Below the pieces are notes generated by a model. It ran no database searches, was not told where the DNA came from, and saw nothing but the letters and a program-made list of their open reading frames with translations. From Pseudomonadota bacterium (GTDB taxonomy: Bacteria > Pseudomonadota > Gammaproteobacteria > Burkholderiales > Burkholderiaceae_D), in the NCBI GenBank assembly GCA_021821365.1, contig JAKACN010000004.1, forward strand, positions 1 to 54,690: 54,690 nt of DNA. The letters run 5' to 3'. Below are positions 1-8,691 of the stretch, one piece after another; the first letter of the stretch is position 1, and each line of letters opens with the position of its first letter. A program made the translations under genes and the position numbers.

Positions 1-112
1 CGCACGCTCTTGCCTCACACAGGGGGCGGCGAGCGGCGCCGTGGACAACCCTACATCCGCAAGGCTCCACTTATCGGATGCAAATCCCTGTCCAATCAAA
101 TGGGGCCACCTC

Positions 113-492
113 TCAATACCGGTACGCATGCTGTTTAACGATCCGGATTTGAACCTGCGCGCCGAGTTTAGTCTCTTTGATCGGCAAACCGGCCGTCCGC
201 AGTGTGTGGGCGATGGAGAAACGTGCCGCCGTCATACCGCGACTGGAGTTCAAAGCATGCCGTGCCTTTCGCCGGAGGGCTGTGAGCTGGCGAAAGGTGG
301 GATGTGCAAGCCTTACGGCAGATTGAACGTCGTCATTGGCAATGACGATGAGCTTGGCACATTCATTTTCAGGACCACGGGCTTCAACAGCATTCGCAGT
401 CTGGCGGCGCGACTTCGTTACTTCCAGGCAGTTTCCGGGGACTCGCTGGCCTGCTTGCCACTGGAATTGCGCTTGCGGGGCAAAAGCACTAC
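113..492 (+). pseudogene. internal fragment of an integrative-element gene (hydrolase or metal-binding / gp3-like family)
   Basis: An open frame runs from 41 to 766, but only its middle resembles a protein I recognise. Residues from SIPVRMLFNDPDLNLRAE through ACLPLELRLRGKST match the conserved core of a family carried by integrative elements and plasmids of Proteobacteria, often named hydrolase or metal-binding protein and related to the gp3 recombination directionality factor-like group. A Cys-rich patch is visible (ETCRR, MPCLSPEGCELAKGGMCKPYG). The normal N-terminus and C-terminus are absent: sequence before about 113 and after about 492 is unrelated. Twenty bases later lies what looks like the 3' end of a tRNA gene. 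I read this as a decayed remnant of an integrated element, not a working gene. The family assignment is from memory of its motifs. Confidence 0.6.
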
Positions 493-512
493 CTTGAGCC
501 TTGAGCCACTTT

Positions 513-534
513 GCGATTCCGGCTCTCGGCACCA
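513..534 (+). other. tRNA 3'-end fragment, candidate attachment-site scar
   Basis: The 22 bases here end in CTCTCGGCACCA. They read like the T-loop (GCGATTC in place of TTCGATTC), T-stem, acceptor strand TCTCGGC, discriminator A and CCA of a tRNA whose 5' end would be GCCGAGA. The rest of the tRNA is missing: the bases to the left do not pair to complete a T-arm. It sits between a mobile-element gene fragment and an intrinsic terminator. That is the expected layout where an element integrated at a tRNA 3' end and later decayed. It could also be chance similarity over about 20 bases. Confidence 0.5.
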
Positions 535-553
535 ATCATCGACACCAGCATTG

Positions 554-577
554 ACGCACCCTTCGCGGTGCGTTTTT
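554..577 (+). terminator. intrinsic terminator after the tRNA remnant
   Basis: ACGCACC (554-560) pairs with GGTGCGT (567-573) around a six-base loop and is followed by a run of T. It lies 20 bases past the CCA of the tRNA fragment, as a tRNA gene's own terminator would. Confidence 0.7.
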
Positions 578-746
578 CATTTCGGGCAGCGTTTTTCGAC
601 GTCTTCCATGGAATCGCGACGATGCAATGCACGGATCGGAAACGTTCTATACTGTGCCGGTCTGATCGTTCAGCAAGCCTTGGTACTTTTTCTTGATGGC
701 TGTCATCGCATTCACAAACGGCTTCCTGCCTGCAATAGAGTGACCC

Positions 747-1655
747 ATGCCCGTCTCGCTCGATAACCTGCTCGTCGTCGGCATTTCCTCGCGTGCCCTG
801 TTCGACCTGGAGGCGGAAGAAACCATTTTCCGCACGCAAGGCCTCGAAGCGTACCGTCGCCATCAGATCGAAAATGAAAACGAAATCCTGAAACTCGGTT
901 CCGGCTTCGCGCTGGTACGGGCGTTGCTCAAGCTGAATGTCCTGGTTCACAACCAGCGCTTCGTCGAAGTGGTCATCATGTCGCGCAACTCGTCTGAGAC
1001 GTCGATGCGCATCTTTAATTCAATCAAACATTACGACCTCGATATCACGCGCGCGGTTCTCTCCGGCGGCGCACCGCTGGCGCCGTATCTGCGTGCATTC
1101 AACGTGAGCCTGTTTCTGTCGTTGCACGAGGACGATGTCCAGGCGGCGATCGACTCCGGCGTCGCTTCCGCGCTGCTCTATCAGAAGCCGGAAAACGCGC
1201 TCGCGGAACTGGACCAGATCCGCATTGCCTTCGACGGAGACGCGGTGATTTTTTCCGACGAGTCGGAGCGCATCTTCCAGACGCAGGGCATTGAAGCATT
1301 CGAACACCATGAACGCGAGAATGCCATGAAGCCCTTGCCGGAAGGGCCGTTTGCCAGGCTGCTGAAGGCCTTGTCCTATATCCAGAACAATTTCCGTTCC
1401 GCGGACGGGCGTGCGGCCCCGATCCGCACCGCATTGGTCACGGCGCGTTCCTCGCCGGCGCATGAGCGTGTTATCCGCACGCTGCGCGCCTGGGATGTCG
1501 CTATCGATGAAACGTTCTTCATGGGGGGCGTCGCCAAGTCCGATGTGCTGGCTGCCTTCAAGCCCCATATCTTTTTCGACGACCAGCCTGGCCATTGCGA
1601 CCGCGCCGCGCCCCTGGTTCAGACAGGGCGCGTTCCCGTCAGGAACATTTCCTGA
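747..1655 (+). CDS. 5'-nucleotidase, PF06189 family
   Basis: A 302-residue cytosolic protein of the 5'-nucleotidase family PF06189 (related to eukaryotic cN-I), expected to dephosphorylate nucleoside monophosphates. It contains two similar blocks: an N-terminal one with FDLEAEETIFRTQGLEAY and a central one with IAFDGDAVIFSDESERIFQTQGIEAF, the latter carrying the HAD-like aspartate motif DGD. A C-terminal segment IFFDDQPGHCD supplies further acidic residues. The ATG at 747 follows a weak ribosome site. A TATACT box at 648-653 may be its -10 element, but no good -35 is visible. The gene stands alone and converges on the malic enzyme gene. Family membership is firm; the natural substrate is unknown. 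Confidence 0.85.
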   Translation: MPVSLDNLLVVGISSRALFDLEAEETIFRTQGLEAYRRHQIENENEILKLGSGFALVRALLKLNVLVHNQRFVEVVIMSRNSSETSMRIFNSIKHYDLDITRAVLSGGAPLAPYLRAFNVSLFLSLHEDDVQAAIDSGVASALLYQKPENALAELDQIRIAFDGDAVIFSDESERIFQTQGIEAFEHHERENAMKPLPEGPFARLLKALSYIQNNFRSADGRAAPIRTALVTARSSPAHERVIRTLRAWDVAIDETFFMGGVAKSDVLAAFKPHIFFDDQPGHCDRAAPLVQTGRVPVRNIS

Positions 1656-1668
1656 TCGAGCGATGTCG

Positions 1669-1691
1669 ATTGCCCGCGTCGAGCGGGCAAT
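1669..1691. repeat. perfect hairpin between convergent genes
   Basis: ATTGCCCGC and GCGGGCAAT form a perfect 9-bp stem with a five-base loop (1678-1682). It lies between the stops of the nucleotidase and malic enzyme genes. Neither strand has a T-tract after it, so it is not a classical intrinsic terminator. It may still stop or protect both transcripts. Confidence 0.6.
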
Positions 1692-1712
1692 CCGTGCGGG
1701 TCATACCGCCAA

Positions 1713-4025
1713 TCAGCGCTCCGCCACCGCGTCCATCACGCACAACGCGGTCATGTTGACGATGCGGCGTACGGTCGACGAAGGCGTCAGCACATGGACC
1801 GGCTTGGCGCAGCCGAGCAGGATCGGGCCGATCGCGATGCCGTTACCCGCCGCCGTCTTGAGCAGGTTGTAGGAGATATTCGCCGCATCGATGTTCGGCA
1901 GGACCAGCAGGTTGGCCTCGCGCGTGAGCGGCGTATCCGGCATCATCGATTTCAGCAGCGCCGGGTCGAGCGCCGTGTCGCCGTGCATTTCGCCATCGAT
2001 CTCGAGGTCCGGCGCCTTCTCGCGAATCATTGCCAGCGCCGCGCGCATCTTCTGCGCCGATTCGCTGTTGCTGGTCCCGAAATTGGAGTGCGACAGCAGT
2101 GCGGCGCGCGGATACAGGCCGAAGCGGCGCATCTCCTCGGCCGCCATGATCGTGATCTCGGCGAGCTGCTCGGCGGTCGGGTTCTCGTTGACGTGGGTAT
2201 CCACCAGCACGACCTGGCGGTCGGGCAGGATCAGGACATTCATCGCCGCATACACGTTGACTCCCTCGCGCTTGCCCAGCACCTGGTCGATGTAATGCAG
2301 GTGCAGCGGCACGGTGCCGAAGGTGCCGCAGATCATGCCGTCGGCATTGCCCATGTGGATGACCATCGCGCCGATCAGCGTATGACGTCGCCGCATTTCC
2401 AGCTTCGCCCATTGCTCGGTGACGCCCTTGCGCCGCGTCATGGACAGGTATTCCTGCCAGTACTCGCGATAGCGCTCGTCGTATTCCGGATTGATCATTT
2501 CGAAATCGATCTCGGGCCGCATGCGCAAACCGAATTTCTCGATGCGCTGGGTCAGCACGGCAGGCCGGCCAACCAGGATCGGCTTGGCCAGATTTTCGTC
2601 GATGACTACCTGCACCGCGCGCAGCACGCGCTCTTCCTCGCCTTCGGCGAACACGATGCGCTTCTTCGCGGCAGGCGCCTTCTTCGCGATCTGGAAGATC
2701 GGCTTCATGAAGGTGCCGCTGTGGTAGACGAATTGCTGCAGGCTGCCGATGTAGGCTTGCATGTCCTGGATCGGGCGCGCCGCGACGCCGGAATCTTCGG
2801 CGGCTTTCGCCACGGCGGGCGCAATCTTCATCATCAGGCGCGGGTCGAACGGCTTCGGAATCACATACTCGGGGCCGAAGGACAGATTGCTGATGCCATA
2901 CGCGGTAGCCACGATGTCAGACTGTTCCGCCTGTGCGAGTTCGGCAATGGCGCGCACTGCGGCGATTTCCATGTCGCGCGTGATGGTCGTCGCGCCCGAG
3001 TCGAGCGCGCCGCGGAAAATGTAGGGGAAGCACAGCACATTATTGACCTGGTTCGGGTAGTCCGAACGTCCGGTCGCAATCACGGCGTCGTCGCGCACCG
3101 CCTTGACTTCTTCCGGCAGAATTTCAGGTGTCGGATTGGCCAGCGCAAGGATCAGCGGCCTGGCGTTCATCTCCTTGACCATTTCCGGCTTGAGCACGCC
3201 GCCGGCCGACAGGCCGAGGAAGATGTCCGCGCCAGGAACCACTTCCGCGAGAGTGCGTGCGCTGGTGTCCTGCGCGAAGCGCTCCTTGTCCGGATCCATC
3301 AACTCCGCACGTCCCTTGTAAACGACACCGGCGAGGTCGGTGACGTAAATGTTCTCGATGGGGAATCCGAGGTCGACGATCAGATCAAGGCAGGCCAGCG
3401 CCGCGGCGCCAGCGCCGGAAACGACCAGCTTGCATTCCTTGATGTCCTTGCCGACCACTTTCAGCCCGTTCAGGATGGCCGCGCCGACGATGATTGCCGT
3501 GCCATGCTGGTCGTCGTGGAAGACCGGGATCTTCATCCGTTCGCGCAGCTTGCGCTCGATGTAGAAGCACTCCGGCGCCTTGATGTCTTCCAGGTTGATG
3601 CCGCCAAACGTCGGTTCCAGCGCGGCGATGATGTCGCACAGCTTGTCCGGATCGGTTTCGTTGACCTCGATATCGAACACGTCGATGCCGGCGAATTTCT
3701 TGAACAGCACGCCCTTGCCTTCCATGACCGGTTTGGCCGCCAGAGGTCCGATCGGGCCGAGGCCAAGCACGGCGGTGCCGTTGGAGATCACCGCGACCAG
3801 GTTGCCGCGGGCGGTGTATTTGAAGGCATTGGCGGGGTCGGTGACGATTTCTTCGCAGGCTGCCGCCACGCCGGGCGAATAGGCCAGCGCCAGATCGCGC
3901 TGGTTGAGAAGCTGTTTGGTGGGAGTGACGCTGATTTTCCCGGGAGTGGGAAACTCGTGGTATTCAAGTGCCGCCTGGCGCAATTGTTGACGAAGTGCTT
4001 CTTTTCGGTCAATCGAGGATTCCAT
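1713..4025 (-). CDS. maeB: NADP-dependent malic enzyme (MaeB type, with phosphotransacetylase-like domain)
   Basis: A 770-residue enzyme that decarboxylates malate to pyruvate with reduction of NADP. The N-terminal malic domain shows [17 protein letters not shown] and a Rossmann segment [15 protein letters not shown] near residue 200. From about residue 440 to the end runs a phosphate acetyltransferase-like domain, which in MaeB enzymes binds acetyl-CoA and is thought to be regulatory. The length matches the family. The ATG at 4025 follows AAGGAAGG at a normal distance. The gene is monocistronic and divergent from the rubrerythrin gene, with about 260 bases between them. Identification is secure. 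Confidence 0.96.
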   Translation of the reverse strand: MESSIDRKEALRQQLRQAALEYHEFPTPGKISVTPTKQLLNQRDLALAYSPGVAAACEEIVTDPANAFKYTARGNLVAVISNGTAVLGLGPIGPLAAKPVMEGKGVLFKKFAGIDVFDIEVNETDPDKLCDIIAALEPTFGGINLEDIKAPECFYIERKLRERMKIPVFHDDQHGTAIIVGAAILNGLKVVGKDIKECKLVVSGAGAAALACLDLIVDLGFPIENIYVTDLAGVVYKGRAELMDPDKERFAQDTSARTLAEVVPGADIFLGLSAGGVLKPEMVKEMNARPLILALANPTPEILPEEVKAVRDDAVIATGRSDYPNQVNNVLCFPYIFRGALDSGATTITRDMEIAAVRAIAELAQAEQSDIVATAYGISNLSFGPEYVIPKPFDPRLMMKIAPAVAKAAEDSGVAARPIQDMQAYIGSLQQFVYHSGTFMKPIFQIAKKAPAAKKRIVFAEGEEERVLRAVQVVIDENLAKPILVGRPAVLTQRIEKFGLRMRPEIDFEMINPEYDERYREYWQEYLSMTRRKGVTEQWAKLEMRRRHTLIGAMVIHMGNADGMICGTFGTVPLHLHYIDQVLGKREGVNVYAAMNVLILPDRQVVLVDTHVNENPTAEQLAEITIMAAEEMRRFGLYPRAALLSHSNFGTSNSESAQKMRAALAMIREKAPDLEIDGEMHGDTALDPALLKSMMPDTPLTREANLLVLPNIDAANISYNLLKTAAGNGIAIGPILLGCAKPVHVLTPSSTVRRIVNMTALCVMDAVAER

Positions 4026-4213
4026 GATGCGGCCTTCCTTTTTATCTTACGGAAAGCTTACGATTTTATCAGAGGGCATGTCCTCCTTTTATACGTATTT
4101 ATCCTAGTCGCGGAGCAAGTTGCATTTCCCGTCCGCTATAAATACGGAATTCCAATGGTTCCGATGCGCCACACGCCTATTGGATTTATTTAAACAATCA
4201 ATTTTTCTTATTG

Positions 4214-4228
4214 ATAGCCATTGACTAT
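4214..4228 (+). promoter_or_regulatory. possible OxyR-type half site upstream of rubrerythrin
   Basis: ATAG (4214-4217), seven bases, then CTAT (4225-4228) matches one dimer element of the OxyR consensus ATAG-N7-CTAT. The second dimer element of the full tetramer site is not evident. The position, about 60 bases before a peroxide-defence gene set, makes it plausible; eight matched bases can also arise by chance. Confidence 0.3.
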
Positions 4229-4286
4229 TTTTCGTTCCATGCCGATTGTCCGAACAAATCGGCTTTTCACCGAAAAGGAGCGAACC

Positions 4287-4760
4287 ATGGCAAAACAAGC
4301 ATCCGTTACGATCCAGAACCTCGAAGCCGCTTTCGCCGGCGAATCGATGGCCCATATCAAATACCGCTACTTCGCGAAGCTCGCGCGCGAAGCCGGCGTG
4401 GAAGACATCGCGAAGGTATTCGAAGAAACCGCCGCGCAGGAAGTCATGCACGCATTCGGCCACCTCGACCTGTTATATCCAAAGTCGCAGCTGACGCCCG
4501 CCAAGGCGCTCGAAATCGCCATCGGGGGCGAGACTTACGAATACACCGAGATGTACCCGACATTCCGCCATCTCGCAGTACAGGAGGGCAACCAGGCGGC
4601 GGTCGCCGAATTCGACGAGCAGATCGCCGAGTCGAAAGAGCATGCAGACAGCTTCCGGCACACACTGGAAATCGCCGCCAAACGATTCGCCGCGCTGGCA
4701 AAAGTCGAGGAGCGCCATGCAAACAACTACCGCGACGCGCTCGCCTCCGTGGCGAAGTAA
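4287..4760 (+). CDS. rubrerythrin-like diiron protein (lacks rubredoxin domain)
   Basis: A 157-residue ferritin-like four-helix protein. The diiron ligands are visible as E19 in FAGESMAHIKY and the E52xxH55 pair in AAQEVMHAFGH, with a second set toward the C-terminus around ESKEHADSF. Rubrerythrins reduce hydrogen peroxide to water using electrons from rubredoxin. Classical rubrerythrins carry a C-terminal rubredoxin domain; this one stops after the diiron domain, and a separate rubredoxin gene follows 54 bases downstream. I chose the ATG at 4287 because AAAGGAG lies just before it; an in-frame upstream ATG at 4221 has no such site. The gene begins a three-gene set with rubredoxin and its reductase. 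Confidence 0.9.
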   Translation: MAKQASVTIQNLEAAFAGESMAHIKYRYFAKLAREAGVEDIAKVFEETAAQEVMHAFGHLDLLYPKSQLTPAKALEIAIGGETYEYTEMYPTFRHLAVQEGNQAAVAEFDEQIAESKEHADSFRHTLEIAAKRFAALAKVEERHANNYRDALASVAK

Positions 4761-4814
4761 GCGCGGGAACGCTGCGGCGACAAATAACATCCATTGTCAT
4801 AGAGAGGAACCTAT

Positions 4815-4979
4815 ATGAAAACTTACCAATGCATCGTTTGCGGCTTCGTGTACGACGAAGCGGCCGGATTGCCGGAAGACGGCATTCCACCCGGTACAAG
4901 ATGGGAAGACATCCCGGCGCACTGGGCCTGTCCGGACTGCGGCGTGGCGAAGGCCGACTTCGACATGGTTGAAATCTGA
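4815..4979 (+). CDS. rubredoxin
   Basis: A 54-residue iron-sulfur electron carrier, the usual rubredoxin length. The single iron is held by two CxxC pairs, C6/C9 in YQCIVCG and C39/C42 in WACPDCG. The flanking residues [16 protein letters not shown] and FDMVE are typical of the family. AGAGAGGAAC precedes the ATG at 4815. It sits between rubrerythrin and a rubredoxin reductase, so it most likely shuttles electrons from the reductase to the rubrerythrin. Identification is secure despite the small size. Confidence 0.96.
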   Translation: MKTYQCIVCGFVYDEAAGLPEDGIPPGTRWEDIPAHWACPDCGVAKADFDMVEI

Positions 4980-5003
4980 TCGCCCACCCACCAGGGAGAA
5001 CAC

Positions 5004-6188
5004 ATGAATCCGGTCATCATCATCGGCAGCGGCCTCGCCGGCTACACCCTGGCTCGCGAGTTCCGCAAGCTGAACAAGGCAGCGCCGCTGCTGATCGTTA
5101 CCGCCGACGATGGCGGTTTCTATTCCAAGCCGATGCTGTCGAACGCCTTCGCGCAGGGCAAGCAGGCGGCGGAACTGTTCACGCAGCCGGCTGCGCAGAT
5201 GGCGGAGCAACTCGGCGTCACCATCCTCAGCGGCGTACGCGTCGAGAGCGTCGATACGGGCGCCATGACCGTAACGACGAGCGCCGGCGTGTTCGCCTAC
5301 GACAAGCTGGTTCTCGCCGTGGGCGCACAACCGATCCGCCTCGCTATCGACGGCAATGCCGCGGATGCGGTCATGTCGGTGAACCATATCGACGACTACC
5401 AGCATTTCCGGCAACGGATTGCCGTATCCGGCCCACGTGCGCGCATCACGATTCTCGGCGCGGGCCTGATCGGTTGCGAATTCGCCGACGATCTGGCAGG
5501 GGCAGGCCATCATGTCAATCTGGTCGACCCAAGCAAGGCACCGCTCGCAGCACTGGCGCCACCCGCGTTGTCGCAGGGCCTGCGCTCTGCATTGGAGGCG
5601 CGCGGTGTTGATCTGCGACTCGGAACGTCTGCCGTTCGCATTGATCAGGCGCAGGGTGGCCTGATGGTCTCGCTCGCTGATGGCAGCATGTTCGAGGCCG
5701 ACGTCGTGCTGTCAGCCGTTGGCCTGCGTCCGGATCTGCGCCTCGCGCAGGAAGCGAATCTGGCAACGGCACGTGGAGTCGTCGTCGATGCGTTCGGGAA
5801 GAGCAGCGCGCCGCATGTGTATGCGCTAGGCGACTGCGCGGAATACGTCACCGACGACAACGGCGGGCGTGTCCTGCCCTATATCGCTCCGCTGATGACC
5901 GCAGCGCGGGCAATCGCCCGCACGCTGGACGGCCAGCCTACGGCCATCGAGCTGAAGGCGACACCGGTGATCGTCAAGACGCCCTCGTTCCCGCTTGCGC
6001 TGTTGCCGCCGTCTCCGCAGGCAGCGGCCAGCGGCACGTGGCGCGCAACGAGCTTCGGCGAGCACATTGTCTGCCGCTTTCATGACGAGAACGGATGCAT
6101 GCGCGGATTCGGGGTGGCGCCGCATGACGCAAAAATCCGGCAAACCCTGCTCGCCGAGCTCGGCAGCATGATGGCCAGCGCCGCCTGA
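5004..6188 (+). CDS. FAD-dependent NAD(P)H:rubredoxin reductase
   Basis: A 394-residue flavoprotein of the pyridine nucleotide-disulfide oxidoreductase superfamily. The N-terminal FAD site is IIGSGLAGYTLAREF; the NAD(P)H site is ITILGAGLIGCEFADDL near residues 150-165; the second FAD motif is VYALGDCAEY near residue 270. The residues FYSKPMLSNAFAQ after the first beta unit are typical of rubredoxin reductases. It starts 24 bases after the rubredoxin stop behind CAGGGAG, so the three genes are probably one operon: NAD(P)H to FAD to rubredoxin to the diiron peroxidase. Whether NADH or NADPH is used cannot be read from the sequence. Confidence 0.88.
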   Translation: MNPVIIIGSGLAGYTLAREFRKLNKAAPLLIVTADDGGFYSKPMLSNAFAQGKQAAELFTQPAAQMAEQLGVTILSGVRVESVDTGAMTVTTSAGVFAYDKLVLAVGAQPIRLAIDGNAADAVMSVNHIDDYQHFRQRIAVSGPRARITILGAGLIGCEFADDLAGAGHHVNLVDPSKAPLAALAPPALSQGLRSALEARGVDLRLGTSAVRIDQAQGGLMVSLADGSMFEADVVLSAVGLRPDLRLAQEANLATARGVVVDAFGKSSAPHVYALGDCAEYVTDDNGGRVLPYIAPLMTAARAIARTLDGQPTAIELKATPVIVKTPSFPLALLPPSPQAAASGTWRATSFGEHIVCRFHDENGCMRGFGVAPHDAKIRQTLLAELGSMMASAA

Positions 6189-6239
6189 AAACGACAATTC
6201 CGTCCGCAGTTGCAGGCCCGCATTCGGTACAATCGCATC

Positions 6240-7208
6240 ATGTTGTCCGAATTCGACCTGATCGCGCGGTATTTCACCCGCCCAACGCGCCGCCCCGACC
6301 GCGTCGCACTGAGCGTGGGAGATGACTGCGCCCTGCTCAATCCGTCTCCCGGCATGCAACTGGCGATCTCGACCGACATGCTGGTCGAGGAACGCCATTT
6401 CTTTCCGGACGCGGATCCGTTCATGCTCGGCCACAAGTGCCTCGCGGTCAATCTTTCCGACCTGGCCGCCATGGGCGCGACGCCGCTTGCTTTCACCCTG
6501 GCACTTTCCCTGCCGGACGCGCGCCCCGAATGGCTGGAGCCCTTTTCCGCCGGCATGCTCGCACTCGCCGACCTGCACGCGTGCGAACTGATCGGCGGCG
6601 ATACCACCAAGGGACCGCGCAATATCTGCATCACCGTCTTCGGTGAAATTCCACCGGGACAGGCGTTGCGGCGTGATGCAGCGCAAGCCGGCGATGACAT
6701 CTGGATTTCCGGGACCATCGGCGAGGCACGGCTGGCACTTGCGGCCTGCCGTGATGAACTGAAGCTCGGTGCCGATGCGATGACGGCCGCCTGCGAGCGC
6801 CTGCATGCGCCAACGCCGCGCGTTGCGCTCGGTATGGCCTTGCGCGGTATTGCGCATGCCGCGATCGACATTTCGGACGGCCTGTCCGGCGATCTCGGGC
6901 ACATCCTGGAACGGTCGAAAGCCGGCGCCACGCTCGACGCCGACGCCCTCCCCTGCGGGCCGAACCTGTCACGGCAGGCAGTCGAACTTCGTCGCCGCTT
7001 CGCGCTTGCCGGTGGCGATGATTACGAACTGTGTTTCACCGCGCCGCCTTCCCGACGCGATGCAGTGCTGGCGGCGGCCCGCACCGCATCCACAACCGTG
7101 ACACGCGTCGGAACGATCGATGTCGCACCCGGCTTGCGTCTTGTCGACGCGCAAGGCGCCACGCTCGACCTGCAAGTCACATCCTTCGATCATTTCGCAT
7201 CGCCATGA
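6240..7208 (+). CDS. thiL: thiamine-monophosphate kinase
   Basis: A 322-residue ATP-dependent kinase that converts thiamine phosphate to thiamine pyrophosphate, the last step of the pathway. Family motifs are present in order: SVGDDCALL, ISTDMLVEERHF, GHKCLAVNLSDLAAMGATP, GGDTTKGP, and GGDDYELCF near the C-terminus. The start at 6240 gives MLSEFDLI, the normal N-terminus. Its stop overlaps the start of pgpA in an ATGA arrangement (7205-7208), a thiL-pgpA pairing common in Proteobacteria. No riboswitch is visible upstream, as expected for a kinase outside the thi synthesis operon. Confidence 0.96.
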   Translation: MLSEFDLIARYFTRPTRRPDRVALSVGDDCALLNPSPGMQLAISTDMLVEERHFFPDADPFMLGHKCLAVNLSDLAAMGATPLAFTLALSLPDARPEWLEPFSAGMLALADLHACELIGGDTTKGPRNICITVFGEIPPGQALRRDAAQAGDDIWISGTIGEARLALAACRDELKLGADAMTAACERLHAPTPRVALGMALRGIAHAAIDISDGLSGDLGHILERSKAGATLDADALPCGPNLSRQAVELRRRFALAGGDDYELCFTAPPSRRDAVLAAARTASTTVTRVGTIDVAPGLRLVDAQGATLDLQVTSFDHFASP

Positions 7209-7729
7209 CCACGCTCGAATCAGGCCAGACCGCCTGCGTCACCAAACCGAATGCACGCTTCATGCTGTCGCACCCTGCCCACCTGCTCGCGCAGGGTTTC
7301 GGCAGCGGCCTCTCGCCGATCGTTCCGGGCACTGCGGGCACGCTGCTCGCCTGGCTGTCGTTCAACGTGCTCACGGCGCGCTGGCCCGAATGGTTTTCGA
7401 CGCTGCATTGGGCCATCATCATCGCGGCCGGATTCGTCGTCGGCATCTGGGCCTGTCGCAAGACCGGGCGTGACCTGGGGATCCCGGATCACGGCAGCAT
7501 GGTCTGGGATGAAATCATTGCGTTCTGGATTGTGCTGCTGGTGCTGACGCCCTCCGGTCTCAGTACCCAGTTCTGGGCCTTTCTCTGGTTTCGGTTCTTC
7601 GACATGGTGAAGCCGGCGCCCATTGCATATTTCGATCGTCGCTTCAAGGGCGGCTTCGGCGTGATGTGGGACGACATCATTGCGGCGTTCTATACGCTGC
7701 TCGTGTTTGCCTTGTGGCGCACGCTGTAG
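7205..7729 (+). CDS. pgpA: phosphatidylglycerophosphatase A
   Basis: A 174-residue inner-membrane phosphatase that removes phosphate from phosphatidylglycerophosphate to give phosphatidylglycerol. It has several hydrophobic segments and the family motifs MVWDEIIAFW, WFRFFDMVKPAPI and GVMWDDIIAA, whose acidic residues bind magnesium. The ATG at 7205 overlaps the thiL stop by four bases, so the two are translationally coupled. An opposite-strand terminator lies 10 bases beyond its stop. Confidence 0.95.
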   Translation: MTTLESGQTACVTKPNARFMLSHPAHLLAQGFGSGLSPIVPGTAGTLLAWLSFNVLTARWPEWFSTLHWAIIIAAGFVVGIWACRKTGRDLGIPDHGSMVWDEIIAFWIVLLVLTPSGLSTQFWAFLWFRFFDMVKPAPIAYFDRRFKGGFGVMWDDIIAAFYTLLVFALWRTL

Positions 7730-7739
7730 AACGAGGACG

Positions 7740-7764
7740 AAAAAAACGCGGCCGCAAGGCCGCG
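7740..7764 (-). terminator. intrinsic terminator for a leftward transcript
   Basis: CGCGGCC (7747-7753), loop GCAA, GGCCGCG (7758-7764). The run of A at 7740-7746 becomes a T-tract on the minus strand, so this is a classical terminator for transcription coming from the right. On the plus strand the stem after pgpA lacks a T-tract. Confidence 0.75.
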
Positions 7765-7858
7765 TCAAGCTCGAAACTCCACGCCATGAACACACTGCCG
7801 GGTCGCTTTCATCCGGCAGCGCACTGTTCGACAACATTGTGGATCGAATAAGCAACGA

Positions 7859-8080
7859 TCATTTGATGCAGATCATGTTCCCGTCGCGATAGCGGCGTTT
7901 CCCCCTTGACCTTGCGAGCCACCACGTTTCCGAAACATGCGGATCGTCGATGCAGTCATGCCATTGCCATGCCAGGACATGCACGGCGCAGAGCACGAAT
8001 CGGATTCCACACCGATGAGCACCCGCATGCATGACACTGGCATCCACAGCAAATTTTTCAGGCCGAACAAGCCCGATCAC
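7859..8080 (-). pseudogene. possible small gene, reading frame uncertain (perhaps frameshifted)
   Basis: Two overlapping minus-strand frames look partly coding here. One starts at 8070 and reads MFGLKNLLWMPVSCMRVLIG before losing coding character. The other is open from a GTG at 8080, and its second half reads AVHVLAWQWHDCIDDPHV and ends RDGNMICIK at 7859. A one-base shift near 8000 would join the good halves into one protein of about 65-70 residues. A leftward intrinsic terminator lies about 95 bases downstream, supporting a real transcript. I do not recognise the protein. The rest of the 475-base gap between pgpA and pncC holds nothing else I can name. Confidence 0.35.
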
Positions 8081-8205
8081 GCAACCAAAAGCGCAATCGC
8101 AGTGGTAAAGTTAATCCTGTCCGCGGTGAAAGTCCGGCAAGACAATGCACCCAGATTTTCGCCCGGTCTACCGGCTATTCAAGTGAAATACATATCGGAG
8201 AACTC

Positions 8206-8691
8206 ATGAGTGACATCATTGATCTGGCAGCGCGCGTCGGACGCGCACTCCAGGCAAAAGGACTACTGCTTGCAACCGCGGAATCGTGCACGGGCGGCGG
8301 CGTGGGGCAGGCCATCACTGACATCGCCGGCTCTTCGGAATGGTTCGATTGCGGCTACATCGCCTACTCCAATGCGTCCAAGACGGAGATGCTCGATGTG
8401 CCGGCAGCATTGATCGCGCAGTTCGGCACGGTCAGCGAGGAAGTCGCGGGCGCCATGGCGGAAGGCGCGCTTGCCAACAGCAATGCGCACATTGCGCTCT
8501 CCACAACCGGCATCGCCGGCCCAGGTGGCGCCGTTCCGGGCAAACCTGTCGGCACCGTGTGTTTCGGGTGGGCGATCGAGCATCACACCTTTACAGAACG
8601 GCTCGTTTTCTCCGGCGACCGGCAGGCGGTACGGCAGCAAACGATCATTCATGCGCTTGAAGGCTTGTTGCGCTTTCTGGATAACGCATGA
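8206..8691 (+). CDS. pncC: nicotinamide-nucleotide amidohydrolase (CinA C-terminal family)
   Basis: A 161-residue enzyme of the CinA C-terminal family that deamidates nicotinamide mononucleotide to nicotinate mononucleotide, recycling the pyridine ring for NAD synthesis. The signature ATAESCTGGG lies near residues 22-31 and TTGIAGPGG near 102-110. There is no N-terminal molybdopterin-like domain, so it is the stand-alone PncC form. CGGAGAA precedes the ATG at 8206. Its stop overlaps the start of the following hydrolase gene, so the two are probably co-translated. Confidence 0.93.
   Translation: MSDIIDLAARVGRALQAKGLLLATAESCTGGGVGQAITDIAGSSEWFDCGYIAYSNASKTEMLDVPAALIAQFGTVSEEVAGAMAEGALANSNAHIALSTTGIAGPGGAVPGKPVGTVCFGWAIEHHTFTERLVFSGDRQAVRQQTIIHALEGLLRFLDNA

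Noticed and set aside
41..766. A 241-residue open frame as an intact gene
   Set aside because: Only the middle resembles a protein family; both ends are unrelated sequence and the frame runs through a tRNA-like fragment, a terminator and the start of the next gene.
1794..4193. Long open frame antisense to the malic enzyme gene
   Set aside because: It is a by-product of high GC content opposite a well-identified gene; its composition (Arg, His, Asp, Gln runs) is typical of antisense frames.
6180..6240. Possible TPP riboswitch before thiL
   Set aside because: The gap is about 50 bases and lacks the conserved riboswitch motifs.
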